A stretch of DNA of 64,000 nt from Stenogyne calaminthoides (GCA_037126765.1 JBBCBC010000007.1:29087667-29151666); one strand, 5' to 3'. Numbered from the stretch's first letter, positions 21,908 to 35,084 are shown. Numbers and translations are program-made. The notes: generated by a model from the sequence alone, not told the origin.

Positions 21908-23300
21908 TGTCACTTGTTAAGAATTAAAGGTATTAGTTGATTTGTATTATTTGTTTTACAAATAAGTGTAACACGTTTAGGATGAAAGATATTACTTGAT
22001 TAGTATTATTGGTTTCATCAAGAAGTGTAACTTGTTGACAATGAAATGTATTAGTTGTTTAGTGTTATTGGTTTCACAAATAAGGTTCAGTTGTTTAGAA
22101 TGAAAGTTATTAGTTGATTATTGTTATAAGATTCACTAATAAATGTCACTTGTTTACAATGAAAGGTATTAGTTGATTAGTGTTATTGGTTTCACAAATA
22201 AGTTTTACTTGTTTAGGCTGAAAAGTATCAGTTGAATAGAGTGATTGGTTTCACCAATAAGTGTCACTTGTTAATAATGAAAGTTATTAGCTGATTAGTT
22301 TTATCGGATTCAATAATAAGAGTCACTTGTTAAGAATTAAAAGTATTAGTTGATTTGTGTTATTTGTTTTACAAATAAGTGTAACTTGTTTAGGATGAAA
22401 GATTATTAGTTGATTAGTGTTATTTGTTTCACCAAGAAGTGTAACTTGTTGACAATGAAATATATTAGTTGATTAGTGTTATTGGTTTCACCAAGAAGTG
22501 TAACTTGTTGACAATGAAATATATTAGTTGATTAATGTTATTGGTTTCACGAATAAGGTTCATTTGTTTAGAATGAAAGGTATTTGTTGATTATTGTTAT
22601 AAGTTTCACTAATAAATGTCACATGTTTAGAATGAAAGGTATTAGTTGATTAGTGTTATTGGTTTCACAAATAAGTTTTACTTGTCTAGGATGAAACATA
22701 TTAGTTGATTACTGTTATTGGTTTCACCAATAAGTGTGACTTGTTAATAATGAAAGTTATTAGCTGGTTAGTTTTATCGGATTCAATAATAAGTGTCACT
22801 TGTTAAGAATTAAAGGTATTAGTTGATTTGTGTTATTTGTTTTACAAATAAGTGTAACTTGTTTAGGATGAAAGATATTACTTGATTAGTATTATTGGTT
22901 TCACCAAGAAGTGTAACTTGTTTACAATGAAATGTATTAGTTGTTTAGTGTTATTGGTTTCACGAATAAGGTTCAGTTGTTTAGAATGAAAGGTATTAGT
23001 TGATTATTGTTATAAGATTCACTAATAAATGTCACTTGTTTACAATGAAAGATATTAGTTGATTAGTGTTATTGGTTTCACAAATAAGTTTTACTTGTTT
23101 AGGATGAAATGTATTAGTTGATTAGAGTTATTAGTTTCTCCAATAAGTGTCATTTGTTAAAAATGAAAGTTATTAGCTGGTTCGTTTTATCGGATTCAAT
23201 AATAAGAGTCACTTGTTAAGAATTAAAGGTATTAGTTGATTTGTGTTATTTGTTTTACAAATAAGTGTACATTGTTTAGGATGAAAGATATTAGTTGATT
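21908..23300 (+). repeat. Satellite array, block 3
   Basis: Continuation of the 59-bp/413-bp satellite after the family-B insertion, beginning with the duplicated target tgtca. It ends at ttagttgatt (23300), where sequence related to a Mutator-like transposase starts without a linker. Around 22420-22520 one monomer is duplicated locally (two successive caccaagaagtgtaacttg monomers). Confidence 0.92.
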
Positions 23301-24588
23301 CAGTACCTACAAGTGCATTCCCACTTCTTCAAATCAATTGTTTACTGTCCACCACCAAAGCTACTCATTTGATAATGAATATTTATTGCCTTGATGGGCA
23401 CACAATCAGCAACCCTTTCACCATTCCTCTCCAATATCTTGTTGATCCTAGGACACAATCTCTTTTTCCATTTTGCAGCTGCCAAATACCTGTTCTTCTG
23501 AAGCCTCCTCATCAAATGCTCTCTAATCTATTCTAACATAGTGATTATAGTCTTGTATCATGAGATACATCAAGCATGAACCCACTTATATCCCTGTTCA
23601 CATCTGATTCCCATCTCTGAAGGAATCTCTCACTCAACCAAGTGGAAGTCAATTTCTTCACCTTTTGAAAAGGTGCACAGGTGTGTTTGTCCTCATAGAC
23701 CCTTATCTGAAATGTCATTTCATTCTTTCTTCTCACACCACTGATTTTCCAGCTACATTTTTCATCTTCACACTTAGCATAAATCCTCCTAGCATCATTT
23801 TTAGTAAAACATATATTTCTCTTGTGCTTGATGGCATGAGACTGAACAGCTTTCTTCAATTCCCCCTTTGTTGAGAATATCTTACTTACAGTGAAATGTG
23901 GGTCAAAGGTAGTTCTAGGATTGAAAATAGGGTAATTAGGCTCATTATTATCTTCATCAGAAATCTTATTTTCATCAAAGTCATACTCATCACCCCCATC
24001 AACAACAACAGGATCCCCCTCCACATCACTGTTATTTTCATATTCCTCATCAAAGTCTTAAACCCTCATATTTCTCATACCCCTCATAGTATCAATACCC
24101 ATAGGACTCTCCATTGTGACATTAACAAAGCTGGTACTTCTAAAGATGTTATGTTCATCTATTGCATCTAAATCACCCTCCACATGATCTACATTTTCCT
24201 CAAACTCCTCATCATCAGATTCAGATAATTCATTCCCTATTTCAAAGTCAGGATCTTCAAAGTCAGACTCTATTTCCTGTTGTCCACCCTCTACTAGCAA
24301 GGTTTCAGCATAGATATGAATCTTTCTAACCACAAGAAACTTAGTTGCCCAGTCTAAGGTCATCATCACTAATGCAAAACTTAAATACCTTATCTTTGAT
24401 CCTAATCTGGTAATTACGAGCATTCTTAACCCCTGCCTCCTTACTGAATCCATCTAAGTCAGTTGTGCTAACCTCACTTTTGACCCAATCAAATACAAGG
24501 GTGTCCCCACCCACATACTCAGTCAAAGACATATTCTGAAAGGTGCCCCCAAAATGCAAAACTACAGTGATGTAGTCGCTTTTACAAT
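23301..24588 (-). pseudogene. Mutator-like (MULE) transposase remnant, core deleted
   Basis: Read on the minus strand from a splice acceptor at 24589, the translation starts DYITVVLHFGGTFQN then EYVGGDTL, the PB1-like N-terminus of plant MuDR-type transposases. A frameshift near 24345 leads to a very acidic linker with a TAA at 24058. A MuDR DNA-binding domain follows (STKGELKKAVQSHAIKHKRN then YAKCEDEKCSWKISG, about 23700-23870). After 23545 the frame breaks and jumps to the C-terminal part (LAAAKWKKRLCPRI) and the first residues of a SWIM zinc finger (TIDLKKWECTCRY), where satellite begins. The catalytic DDE core is missing, so it cannot transpose. Confidence 0.8.
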
Positions 24589-25440
24589 CTGTAAAACAAA
24601 AATAAAAAAATCATGTTTCAGTGCAACCCCCAAATATGAGACAATAAATTCACTTTACAAATAAACAAACTTTCCAACTACCCAGACAAGAGAAAGTCAT
24701 GTGCATTCATTACAAGACAACAAATAAACAATAGTTTGACACTTTCTACAAAAATCTATATTACCCATACAATAACTATACAATATTCACATTTATACAA
24801 AACCATGTGTGAAAAGGGACCACTACTTTCGACTTTTCAGAAAAAAACAAACAAGAAAGTAATAATTTTCAATGGAATGCATTCTTTTCAGAAAAAACAA
24901 ACAAGAAAGCAATACTTTATGACCAAGCACACGAATATCATACCATATTTTGGGATGGACCACTTCCTTGCGCCTTTCTTACTCACAAACAACATTTCTT
25001 CGTCGTCTTCGCCGCTGCGGCTTGAAAAATAGGATTAACAAACTACAATCGCGTCGTGCCACTATTGTAGAGTAGCGTAGCGCCGCTGATTGTACGGGTC
25101 GTCTTCGCCGCTGCGCCGCTGTGGAGTGAACTAGGGTTTTTTGTTGTGTTGTCGATTGGAATTCGTTGTGCGAGTGATTGAGTGTGAAAATGATTTAGGG
25201 TTTCTATCGGATGGCGTTTTTATCTGATGTAATAAAACGTTTTTAACTTTTTAATATTATGTTTTTAATTGTTTTAATTTTTGAATTTTTATTTATATTT
25301 TTTATTTATTTTTTTAATTGAAGCTTATGTGTCAACCATCTTCGTTCTGATTGGTTATTAAATCCCACTCAACATGACATGTCGTGTCCAGTCACCAGGT
25401 TGCCGGAAATCCCCAATTTGAAGGTGCACGTGCGTTGCGC
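24589..25440 (-). other. 5' region of the MULE remnant; no gene seen
   Basis: AT-rich sequence upstream (minus strand) of the transposase remnant. It starts with the splice acceptor at 24589 and contains a short GC-rich patch (cgtcgtcttcgccgctgcgg type, twice, near 25001 and 25097) and two tagggttt motifs at about 25132 and 25197. It probably holds the leader of the former transposase gene. No terminal inverted repeat could be identified. Confidence 0.45.
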
Positions 25441-25969
25441 GTGACACGAAATGACGTCGTTTCGTGTAGTTTCCCGTCGCCGATTAATTTTGGGGTCAAA
25501 ATTGTACACTCCGACAAAACTTGGGACCAATTTTGTTACTCAAACTTTTTTGGAAACATTTAAAAAAAAGATGATATATTATGAGACCATTTTGAATTTA
25601 ATCCCCGGTAGTCGAGCACACCCACATCCAAGAGTTGACACAAGGGAAAGGGGGTTTGCTTTGGTGAATGGAATTTGCCACCCGGCCACTTGCATTTGTG
25701 GTTACAATGGTTACAAGTGTTACACAGATGGATACACTCTACTTGTATGTATCTGCTGCGTTATCACACTCTACACTCGTTGGCTGGGCTTCTGTCCCCC
25801 CACAACCCCCCCCCTCTTTTCTTTTCCATCCCCATCCACGAACCCTACTTTCGAAGGATTCTAGACGATCGATTGCCAATTTTGATTCGCAGAAATTACT
25901 AAACAAAAAGGAGGAAGAGGAAGGAGGAGGAGGAAGAAGAAGAAGAAGAAGGGATCGTGTGCCAACTTG
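25441..25969 (+). promoter_or_regulatory. Upstream region and probable 5' UTR of DET1
   Basis: About 530 bp between repeat-like DNA and the DET1 start codon. The last 60 bp are a purine-rich GGA/GAA microsatellite (25911-25952), a common feature of plant 5' UTRs. Short open frames overlap here in several phases but look like leader or chance ORFs. The start site cannot be placed from sequence alone, and no clear TATA box is seen. Confidence 0.5.
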
Positions 25970-28900
25970 ATGTTTAAAAGCAACAATGTGGCGGCCCGAG
26001 TCTTCGAGCGCCAGATTACTGCACCTGCTCCTGGCACCAGTGTAAGCTTTGCTTTAACTTTTTTTTTCTTTCTGTTTTACCAAATTGTTATGGTTTTATG
26101 GTTTACCCTATTAATCTCTCTGCTTTCGTACTTTTCATTTTGAATTCGGATGATGTATTTGGCCAAGATCGATTTATTTGCTTGAATGAAACAAGCCTCG
26201 TGCAATTGTATTGGAAATGTGTTGTTCGTAATTAGGAGGAATTTTCGACAGGTTTTCGAATGATTCTAGTATACGTGTTTTGAAAGAGTTGATTCTACGA
26301 ATCTACTACATTGGTTCCGCTATTTTAGTTTGGCTTTGAAATGGTGCGTCTAAACCTAAATTCAGTGGGTATTAGTAACGTTACATGAAAAATACGTGCC
26401 TTAAGCTCTAGTAGAGTTAAAGTTACTGACTATTGGAAAAATAAGCTATCTCGGAGAAAACAAGTAAAAGATAACTCTTCTTATGTGTTTTCCGGCGAGA
26501 CACCAATTTTGAATTGGAAGAGAGTATGCCCTTAGGAGAATGAATACGAATTAGATGTGGAATTGGAGGATAACTGCTTTCCTTCATGCAGTGAATTAAG
26601 CTGCTCGAGGAGGCTGTGAATTAAGTTGGTAAATTGTCATTGTTTTGCTTGATGAGTTAAAAAGTTGAGGCATTTGCTTTACCCTTTATCAAAGTTCAGC
26701 TTTTCCTTTTATTTCAGTTTCTTAATAGATCAGCTTCTAGGGGGTGTTTGCAAATAATTATAAGTGATTATAGTCATCTAGAATTGTGTGCATAAGCAAT
26801 TTGGAGTGTCTTATTTCTCTTTTATTAGGTTAAATAAGCTCTCAAAAGCTATAAACGAAAAGTTGAAAGGGTGTGCTTTGTAGCTTATGAGCATTTTTTT
26901 ATGTATTATTAACTTTTTTTGCAAACACTGTCAACTTTTCTTTGAATTTTTTTACAAACAACACCAACTTCTACTATTAATCAATTTTCTCATAATCACT
27001 AATTTTAATCACTTCTTCAAAAGGATAATTTTTGCAAACACCCCCGTAGTGTAAGAATTTTGTGGGATCTCTGTTAACGTTCAATCTCCAATCCTCTCAA
27101 TGAGATCTAATTATTAATCCTCCCAGGTCCATTGTGCCAGACGATTTTACGAGAACATAGTTCCATGTCATACGATATTTGACATTGAGTGTCCAGACAT
27201 TCTTTTTCGTAAGTTCAGTGACGACGGACAGTATCTTATAGCCTTCAGCAGGAATCATCAGGATCTCATTGTTTACAGACCAACTTGGCTGTCATTTTCA
27301 TGCAGAGAAGAAGATTGCTTTGATCACGATCTTCCTTCTAAAGCCAACAAGTTTGAGAGTTTTTTTACTCAATTGTATACTGCTACTCTTGCTGCCACTG
27401 GTGAACTTATATGCAAAGATTTCTTCCTTTACTATGAGAAAAACCAATTTGGAATATTTGCCACATCAACTGCACAAATTCAGGATGCACCTGCTGTTGG
27501 AGGTGCCATTCAAGGAATCCCATCAATTGAAAAAATAACATTTCACCTTGTAAGGTCTGTAGTAGTTTTTCTGAATTCTAAGTTTCCAAATCTGTGAAGT
27601 TTATAGTATTTTGTTAAATAATATTGTTTACTCTGAATTAAATAGATTGGAAGATGGAGTTGTACTTGACGAGAGGGTTTTCTGCAATGATTATATTAAT
27701 TTGGCACATAGCATGGGTGTTTTCTTGTACGATGATTTGGTGGCTATAGTGTCCTTGCGTTATCAAAAAATCCACATTCTCCAGATTAGAGACTCTGGTA
27801 ACCTTGTCGATCTCCGGTCAATTGGAGAGTATTGTCGTGAAGATGATGAGCTCTTCCTCAATTCCAGTGCTCAGGTACTTCCTCAGTCTTTTCATGAAAT
27901 TGTGCACAACTTCTATGGGTCATTTGTGAATCCTACTTAGTACAATTTCTAGGCCTAAGTTGAAAGATCAATTACAGTCACATTAATGGCTTTGGTTTAT
28001 ACCCGTTGCAACTTGGATTTAAGTTTCTTATATTATCTGAGATGGTGTTAACTGGAGACAATACTCAGTTTATTCGTTATTGAAAAAAAGGTACTCATTT
28101 AAGTGGCAGATAAAGAGTTGGAATAATGATGAATGGAGACAATAATATTATTTTTTTTCCTGAAAATTTTCTCGCCCGTCTCGAAGTCTCTTGCAATAAA
28201 AAATTAGCGATTAAATTATAAAACAGACACCTATTTTAGGAAAAGAGTTTCATTTATGGACATTCCTGTAGGAATTAGGAGCTCTTAATACAGGGACTGT
28301 TTGTCTTTGAAGATTTGAATTGGCAAAGAGCTGAACTTCATACTTTTCTTTTTCAGCTTTGTGTTTCATTTTACTGTAATTAGTTTAGAGTTTAGTTAAG
28401 TAACTCTGTATGTCTGACGGGTAATTTGCTGTTACAGAGTATGGCAACCCCAGACAGTAATAGATCACAAAATATTGGCAATGGTGTGGATCATATCCCG
28501 CATAATCCGGAACCTCCTTTTTTGAGTGGTTTAAAGCAGCGATTGCTTTCCTTCATATTTAAAGGGATTTGGGATGAAGAAGATGATCCAAGTTTGGTAA
28601 GTTTTACCAATATAGATGGAAATTTACAAAGACTGTGACTTGTCATTCTTTTTGTTATTTTGTTAAAATATGTTAGAAATATTTTAAGCAGAAGCCTTAA
28701 AGTTTCAATACAAGAAAATATATCTTGATCTTCTGTTAGTGGCTGGACATGTTTATTTCGATTGTTCTGTTTGGTTTCTCCACCAGTTTAGCATCTAATA
28801 CCCAAGAAATGGGGGAATTCATCTGTGGTGTTTAGATTCTTAGTAAGGCCGTTCTTGAACTAAACTTTCTATATATTTAGAAGAACTGGCATCTTGGTTA

Positions 28901-31900
28901 GCTAATCTGTTTTTAAAGATTTTTGAGTTGCGACTTCAAATGTGGTCAGGTTATGATGTAATTTAGCAGCTAAGGGCTTGTAGTTATAATTTCTGCAAAC
29001 TTTTGAAAATTTTCAGACAGACTTTAATCTATAAATTCTTCTGTGTAATTTTTCAGAGAATGCAAGGCCTTAAGAAGAAGTTTTATTTCCATTTCCAAGA
29101 TTACGCTGATTTGGTTATATGGAAGGTAGGAATCCACCTTACTTATTCAAGTTCATTCATAGTTTTGTTTTTGACTCGGAATATATTTTCTTTTCATATA
29201 ATTCTTGTTTTTATCATATTTACATGTTGAGCTTGCTGCACTACTAAAGCCTTAAAAATCACACAGGTGCAATTCTTAGACCGCCATCACCTATTGATTA
29301 AGTTTGGCAGCGTTGATGGTGGGGTGAGTCTTCTTTCATTGTTTGATTCTCTTCAATTTTCTCATCTCATTCATGCTCTCTCAAGTTAGTATTGTGGATT
29401 ATCCTTTTTTTCCTTTAATGAGTATGCATCTGCTATCAAAAATATGTGTAGTTTTATGGTTTGTCTTGGTAAAATATGACATTTAACCCATTTGAGTTCC
29501 CCATTGAAAATATGAGTCATGTATACATGTTTACTTCAAAGTGGCTATCTTGAACTTTGTTTTGCATTTCCATTTGTTAAATGGAAAATGTGAACCGAGA
29601 AATTAATGTCTTAAATCTTGTTTTCTCCTTTTTTTATACATTAAACTTTCATCTTGATTTAACTTCTCACAATTTTTCATTTTTATTGCTTTGTCTTGGA
29701 GATTTTTTAGAGTTTTAGAATAATTAGTCTTCTGATTAGAGATCTAATAAATATTTACCAAGAAGAGCACAAGATTGCTCATTTCATGATAATAGGCTCA
29801 AATTTCAACAGATATTGTTGCAATACCTATAATTGAAATGAATATTTTGTAAACCATGATAGTGTCACATGATAGCATTATGGAAATGAATCAGCTGCTA
29901 CATTACTCATTTATCTCAACGAAAGTTCCTTTTTGTTTCTTATCATTAATGGTATGCAGAGTTTGAAATATAGCTTAGACTTCACTGGTATACCCATTTA
30001 ATCCAATTTCTCCCTCACTGCCCACCTCACCCCCCGTCCCCTTCCCCCCGCCCCAAACCCCCACCAAACCAAAAGGATGGAAGGAAGGAAGAAAGGAAAA
30101 ATAAATAATAGTAGTTCACTTTATTAATTTAATTGTATTATGTTATGAAGCTACTTCTGCAAGAGATTCTGTATTTCAACATGCCATGATACTGGGTATG
30201 TTGGTTCTCTTCTTGAAGATGCATATTATTTTCAATTTATCGTATTCTGCTGGGATGTAGGTAACTAAATTTTCATGAACATTCTCTAAATATTGATCTT
30301 ACATGCAGAATTTTGTAGATGTCCATTATTATCTGGTAAATAAGTTTTTCAATGCTTTCTGTGGTGTTAAAACTTTCACAACATAAATGGACAAAATAAG
30401 CACCATGTTAACTGTGTTTCGTATACCCCTAGTCTGACGATAAATTCACGTAGTACATGAAGGTTGTGCTGCTTCTGCACCATTTTGTTAGTTTCATCAT
30501 TTGGAAGCTCCTTGAAATCCTATAATCTTATTTTTTTCATGAACACTCAGCAAGATTGATTTTATACTGATTATATTCCTATTCCTTGTGCTACAGGTGG
30601 CACGAAATACAGATAGTCATCCTGCATTCTTTGCTGTATATAATATGGAGACAACGGAAATTATTTCATTTTATCAGGTGTGTGTAATTGTTATGCTAGT
30701 CCAAATGGAGGCTCCAAGTTAGAGATCCTGGGATTTAGTCCGACCAAATATACGTGTTTGAAAAAGAGTAAAATAAAAAACTGTTCTTTCCTTGTTGAAC
30801 ACGAGAATTTCTTTTGCTTTTATCTTGTAGAACTCAGCGGATGAGCTTTATACTTTGTTTGAGCTGTTTTGTGACCATTTCCATTCCTCGTCAAGGAATT
30901 CAATTTACACCAACTTTTTATCTAATCATTCAAACAACATTTATGCCCTGGAGCAGTTAAGATGCAACAAGAACAAAGCTAGCAGCTTGCCCCAGGTAAT
31001 TGAGCCAAAACATTTGAGATTTATTGCTAGCAATTTTTTTTTTAAAACTATATTTCAGATTTCCTCTTTGACGATTGTGCACATTCTCATTGATCTTGCA
31101 GTTTGTGAAGAAGATGTTATCCACTCTGCCTTTTAACTGTCAATCCCAAAGTCCCTCGCCCTATTTTGATCACTCACTATATCGATATGATGAAAAGGTA
31201 TGGCTACATGTTGATAGGTCACATGTTTTAATTTTGATAGTAAATGTGATGAACCTAATATGATTGTGTGGTGATAAATTGATCAGTCAAAGTAGTTCGT
31301 AGCTAGTAACTATACAAATTGACTCTGCATGCTTTACTGTTCTTGGTACACTAGTGACATCTAAATATATAGAAAAGAAGAAAAATAAATTCGAAACTGG
31401 TTTTAGTTCTGCGCAGTTTTAACTTATGATATTTGACATCAAAACATGGAAGCTCATCATAAAAGTTGGTTATGGAACTTTCTAAATCCTTCACTTTTTT
31501 CATGTCTTTAAATTTTAATAAATGTGCAGCTCTACAAGTTAAGTTCATACTTTTGTCTTGTGGGATATTTAATATAAAACTATACCAATATTATGCATTA
31601 GGCATTTATACATACCGAGTGTTTTCTCTAGGCTTCATGAGTCACAGAATAGGAACTAAAACCCTGGACTGAAGAGTTGTGCATAATCAATAAAAGAAAT
31701 AGAGAGATTATTTTCATTAGATCAAGTATATATATATAATTTACTAACCATTTGAATCAATTTTTATGAGAAAGTAAAAGCTCAGCACTAGATTAGATAA
31801 ATAAAGAGAGAAGTTTAGAGATAAAAAATCGGAGTTGTTCAGTGGGGAAATACACCTTGAGAAAGCTTGAGATGTGAAATCGATCTTAATTACTGTATAT

Positions 31901-32356
31901 AGATATAAAGGAAAGAGATCAACCTTAATATTTGTTGATTGCAGTGAGGAATTACGCCTAAATGCAATAGCGCTGTGTTTTATTTGAAGTTGTAATAATT
32001 GACATTGGATATAACTGTGGAGCTACTCGTTGTGCAGTTAATTTCAGCAACTGACCGACACAGACAGTCTACTGACCATCCTATCAAATTCACTTTGAGG
32101 AGGCAACCTAACATTCTAAAATTCAAGATCAAACACGGTTTCTCTCTCTCTCTGCCCCCCCCCCCCCCTCTTTAAGTGATTATTTCAGCTGACAATTGTT
32201 GCTATGTACTCTGAAGGACCTGAATCTGGGAATGCTGATACCCGGACGAAGAAGATCTCTTCGTTTCTATTTCATCCGATTTTTCCTCTAGCCATTTCTG
32301 TACAACAGACCTTGTTTTTGCAGCCATCAGTTGTGAATATTCACTTCCGTAGATAA
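25970..32356 (+). CDS. DET1: DET1 (De-etiolated 1), light-signalling repressor, 11 exons
   Basis: Exons: 25970-26041, 27127-27554, 27646-27874, 28438-28596, 29057-29125, 29267-29323, 30597-30677, 30831-30995, 31102-31197, 32038-32137, 32217-32356. All use GT-AG and total 1596 nt (531 aa plus stop). The protein starts MFKSNNVAARVFERQI and ends PSVVNIHFRR, with RLEDGVVLDERVFCND, SLRYQKIHILQIRDSG and LKKKFYFHFQDYADL between, all hallmarks of DET1. Length is close to the Arabidopsis protein (about 543 aa). DET1 is a nuclear beta-propeller-like protein. With DDB1 and COP10 it forms a CUL4-associated complex that represses photomorphogenesis in the dark. The gene looks intact. The exon 2/3 junction was chosen to keep frame (AG|GTCTGT donor). 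Intron 1 carries a MITE. Confidence 0.95.
26740..27045. mobile_element. MITE in DET1 intron 1
   Basis: A 306-bp AT-rich stretch bounded by perfect inverted repeats GGGGGTGTTTGCAAA (26740-26754) and its reverse complement (27031-27045), with further subterminal matching (aagtgatta / taatcactt). No coding capacity. The termini suggest a hAT-type non-autonomous element, but no clear 8-bp target duplication was found. It ends about 80 bp before the exon 2 acceptor. Confidence 0.7.
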
Positions 32357-32765
32357 TTCTTTTAGCCAACTCAGCCTCCCACGTTACAAGTAAAAAAATA
32401 ATTCTTTTTGCTTGAGATGTATTGTTTTTCACTTAATTGTACCAAATAGACTAGGGGTCTATGCATGATTTTCTTTTCTTTTTTTGCCATCAGCTGCATA
32501 TGTTATCAAGTATTGTATTCATGGGCATTACCTTGCCAAGATTTAGTCTAAAATTAGAATAGTAAAGGTGTTTTTGGGTATATGCCACCTTCAGGTTTTA
32601 TTTTGGAGAAATGGCACATTTTTTTCTTTTAAATTGTCGCTCAATATATATATTTTGGACATGTATAATCTTAAATGATGAATGAGTGCGGCCATTTACA
32701 CCCACAAAATTTACTTAGTACACACTATTATATTAATCCACTATATATTTTAAGAGATATTCTTG

Positions 32766-32895
32766 CATCAAATGATCTCATGGTTAGACGGTGTATAATT
32801 TGTGCATTGATGCTTTAACATTTTGGGAGGGGTTGGTGTGATTTATGTTAGATTGTATCTCGTTTCATGTATGAGATCGTCTCGTGTGAGTTTTT
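32766..32895 (+). repeat. Dispersed repeat, copy 1
   Basis: About 130 bp that matches 58988-59105 in reverse complement. Shared blocks include a gtataatttgtgcattgatg-like stretch, gctttaaca, and tttcatgtatgagatcgtctc. It probably derives from an unidentified transposable element, since no termini are clear. Confidence 0.55.
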
Positions 32896-34510
32896 ATTAT
32901 ATTTTAATTACTTTTTATTTTTTCTTAACACCCCTCTTAAATTTACAACTTTAACCATAATATAATATATTTACGCCCACGTGGTAATGAATATTCACTA
33001 CATTAATACTCCAACCCACAGACCATGATTAAGATCATCCAGAGTTCAATGAATAAGTTGCCAAATTAAGTTGGCAGTATATGAAGTTGCAACCAAACTC
33101 GATCAAATTTACAACCCAAAAAAGAGCTCATTAGGATCGTTGCTTGAATTAAAAACACTGGAAATAGCATAATGAAACCTATATCCATTGGAAAACCAAC
33201 TGAATCTGACCCAAATTTATAATTCAAAATGCAAACCATAACATATTTCTATTGAACTGAAGCTTTAAAATAATCTAGCAAATTATTGGAAACCCCATCA
33301 AAAATTCAAAATCAGAAAACCAATTGTTGGTAATCACGCAAATCATATCGTGATTCAGCAATAAAAATTGTCCACGGAAACCGATGTCAAATGAATTTCG
33401 TTTATACAGTTGCCGAAGCAATTGAGTGAAGATGAGAAAATATCAATTTTAGTCTTGTAACATTAGGTGCCTGGCAAAGAAGGACTAGATATGACCTTCG
33501 TTGCAAGAAGAACAATGATATTTTTTTGTACTAGTATTTTAAAAAAAAAAAAAGTTTAAGGGTTCTTTTTTGTACAAAAAAATAAAGAGTATAGCTGTAA
33601 GTAATTTTTGGGTGGATACATGATATATTGAGGTGTGTGTGAAAGAAAATGAGTGTGTTTAGTAAATTTAATGTTTACCTTTTTAATTATAAAGGGTATA
33701 TTTGTATTTTTAATTAAGAGAATTTTTGTTAAAAGAAATGTGGGTTAACAAAGTAAATTTGTGGGTGTGGGTAGTCGCGCCCATGATGTATTTTTGTTAA
33801 CACTCACAACAATTGATGAAAATTTGAAATCCTTTCATTTTAAACTAAACTCTCAAATCTAAGTATTTGTAAATCCATTGAAAAGTGATGATTTATGTGT
33901 GAAATACTTGGATTTCAAATCCATCAATCCAAATGGAGCCAAAGGGCTTTTACTCTAAGATACATGATCATTTTATTATGACTCTTAAATATAAGTATGG
34001 GACAAGAAGGTTTCTTTACTCTCTTGTGTAAGTAACAATGTGCAAATGGGGCATGTGTGCAATTCTAAAATCTGAATTTTTTTTTTTTTTGCTATATTGT
34101 CGATATTATGCGCTTGAAATGTCTGAATTTGCTTTTCGAAGTGTTTTTTCTTTCACCTCATAATAAATTATATATACGTAACAATTTTGCATATACTTTA
34201 TAATTTTGCACGTATAAAAATTTTGAATCACGAATTCTGAAAAACTTTTTGTTTGTCCTTTCATACACAACTCCATTTGCAAGCGGTCGCGTTTTCTTAA
34301 AACATATGAAAAAGTTATGGTAAATATTGTAAGTGGTAATAAAACAACTTCATCTTTTTACATAACTCCTTCAAACATCTCATTATTACATCATATGTCA
34401 ATATTTTTTCACACTTTCCACAATAAAGTCAACTTTATCTCATTTTATTTACATGTCATTGTTTTACCATTTAATTGTTATTAAAAAAAACTTTATCCTT
34501 TTTAGTACTA

Positions 34511-34744
34511 CTACCTCTATCTCAAAATGATAGTCCACTTTCATTTTACACACAGACTAATAAAATATTATTTATTATGCTTAAAATTCTATATTTTAAG
34601 TATAAATTCCTAACTACCCTTATTTATTGAATGTCAAAATGAAAAAAAACCAATTTCAATGCACATTAAATATGGGGTATTTTCGACAAAATATACTCAT
34701 TTAAAATGAAAGTGGACTATAAATTGAAACAACTAAAAGAGGAA
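34511..34744. mobile_element. Stowaway-like MITE
   Basis: About 234 bp flanked by TA, starting CTACCTCTATCTC, with inverted termini around tagtccactttcatttta (left) and taaaatgaaagtggacta (right). This is the form of degraded Tc1/mariner-derived Stowaway MITEs. Its right terminus has diverged more than the left. Confidence 0.6.
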
Positions 34745-35084
34745 TAGTGAACGACTAATTTATACAACTCGTACATTAAAACCCATTAATATTGTTCAAA
34801 CAAAAAAAGGCCAAAGAAAGTATTATTCAATAAAAACAATTAATATTGATCAATTAATATTGTTCAATGGTAACTAATTATGTTCAATGATAACAACTAA
34901 TATTATTAATAAAAAACACTATTTGTACGGTGCAACAGTTGTATAAAAGAATTTACTAACGCCGCTTTAATGCATACGCGCTACATTCCATAAAATACAA
35001 GCCAAAACTATTTGATTACACTGGACGAATTGTTGCTCGTTTATGAAAATACAAAGTTGAGAAAAAATCAGTAAGCACGGAGAA

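Larger units (their letters stand above)
32357..35084. other. Intergenic region between DET1 and CG1 (convergent 3' ends)
   Basis: AT-rich, with no credible gene. It should hold the 3' UTRs of both convergent genes. It contains a dispersed repeat copy (32766-32895), homopolymer A and T runs (33541-33553, 34079-34092) and a Stowaway-like MITE (34511-34744). The short open frame at 32202-32432 on the minus strand is a shadow of the last DET1 exon. Confidence 0.8.

Noticed and set aside
25451..25864. 137-codon open frame just upstream of DET1
   Set aside because: No recognisable domain, overlapping frames, and it lies in promoter/5' UTR sequence.
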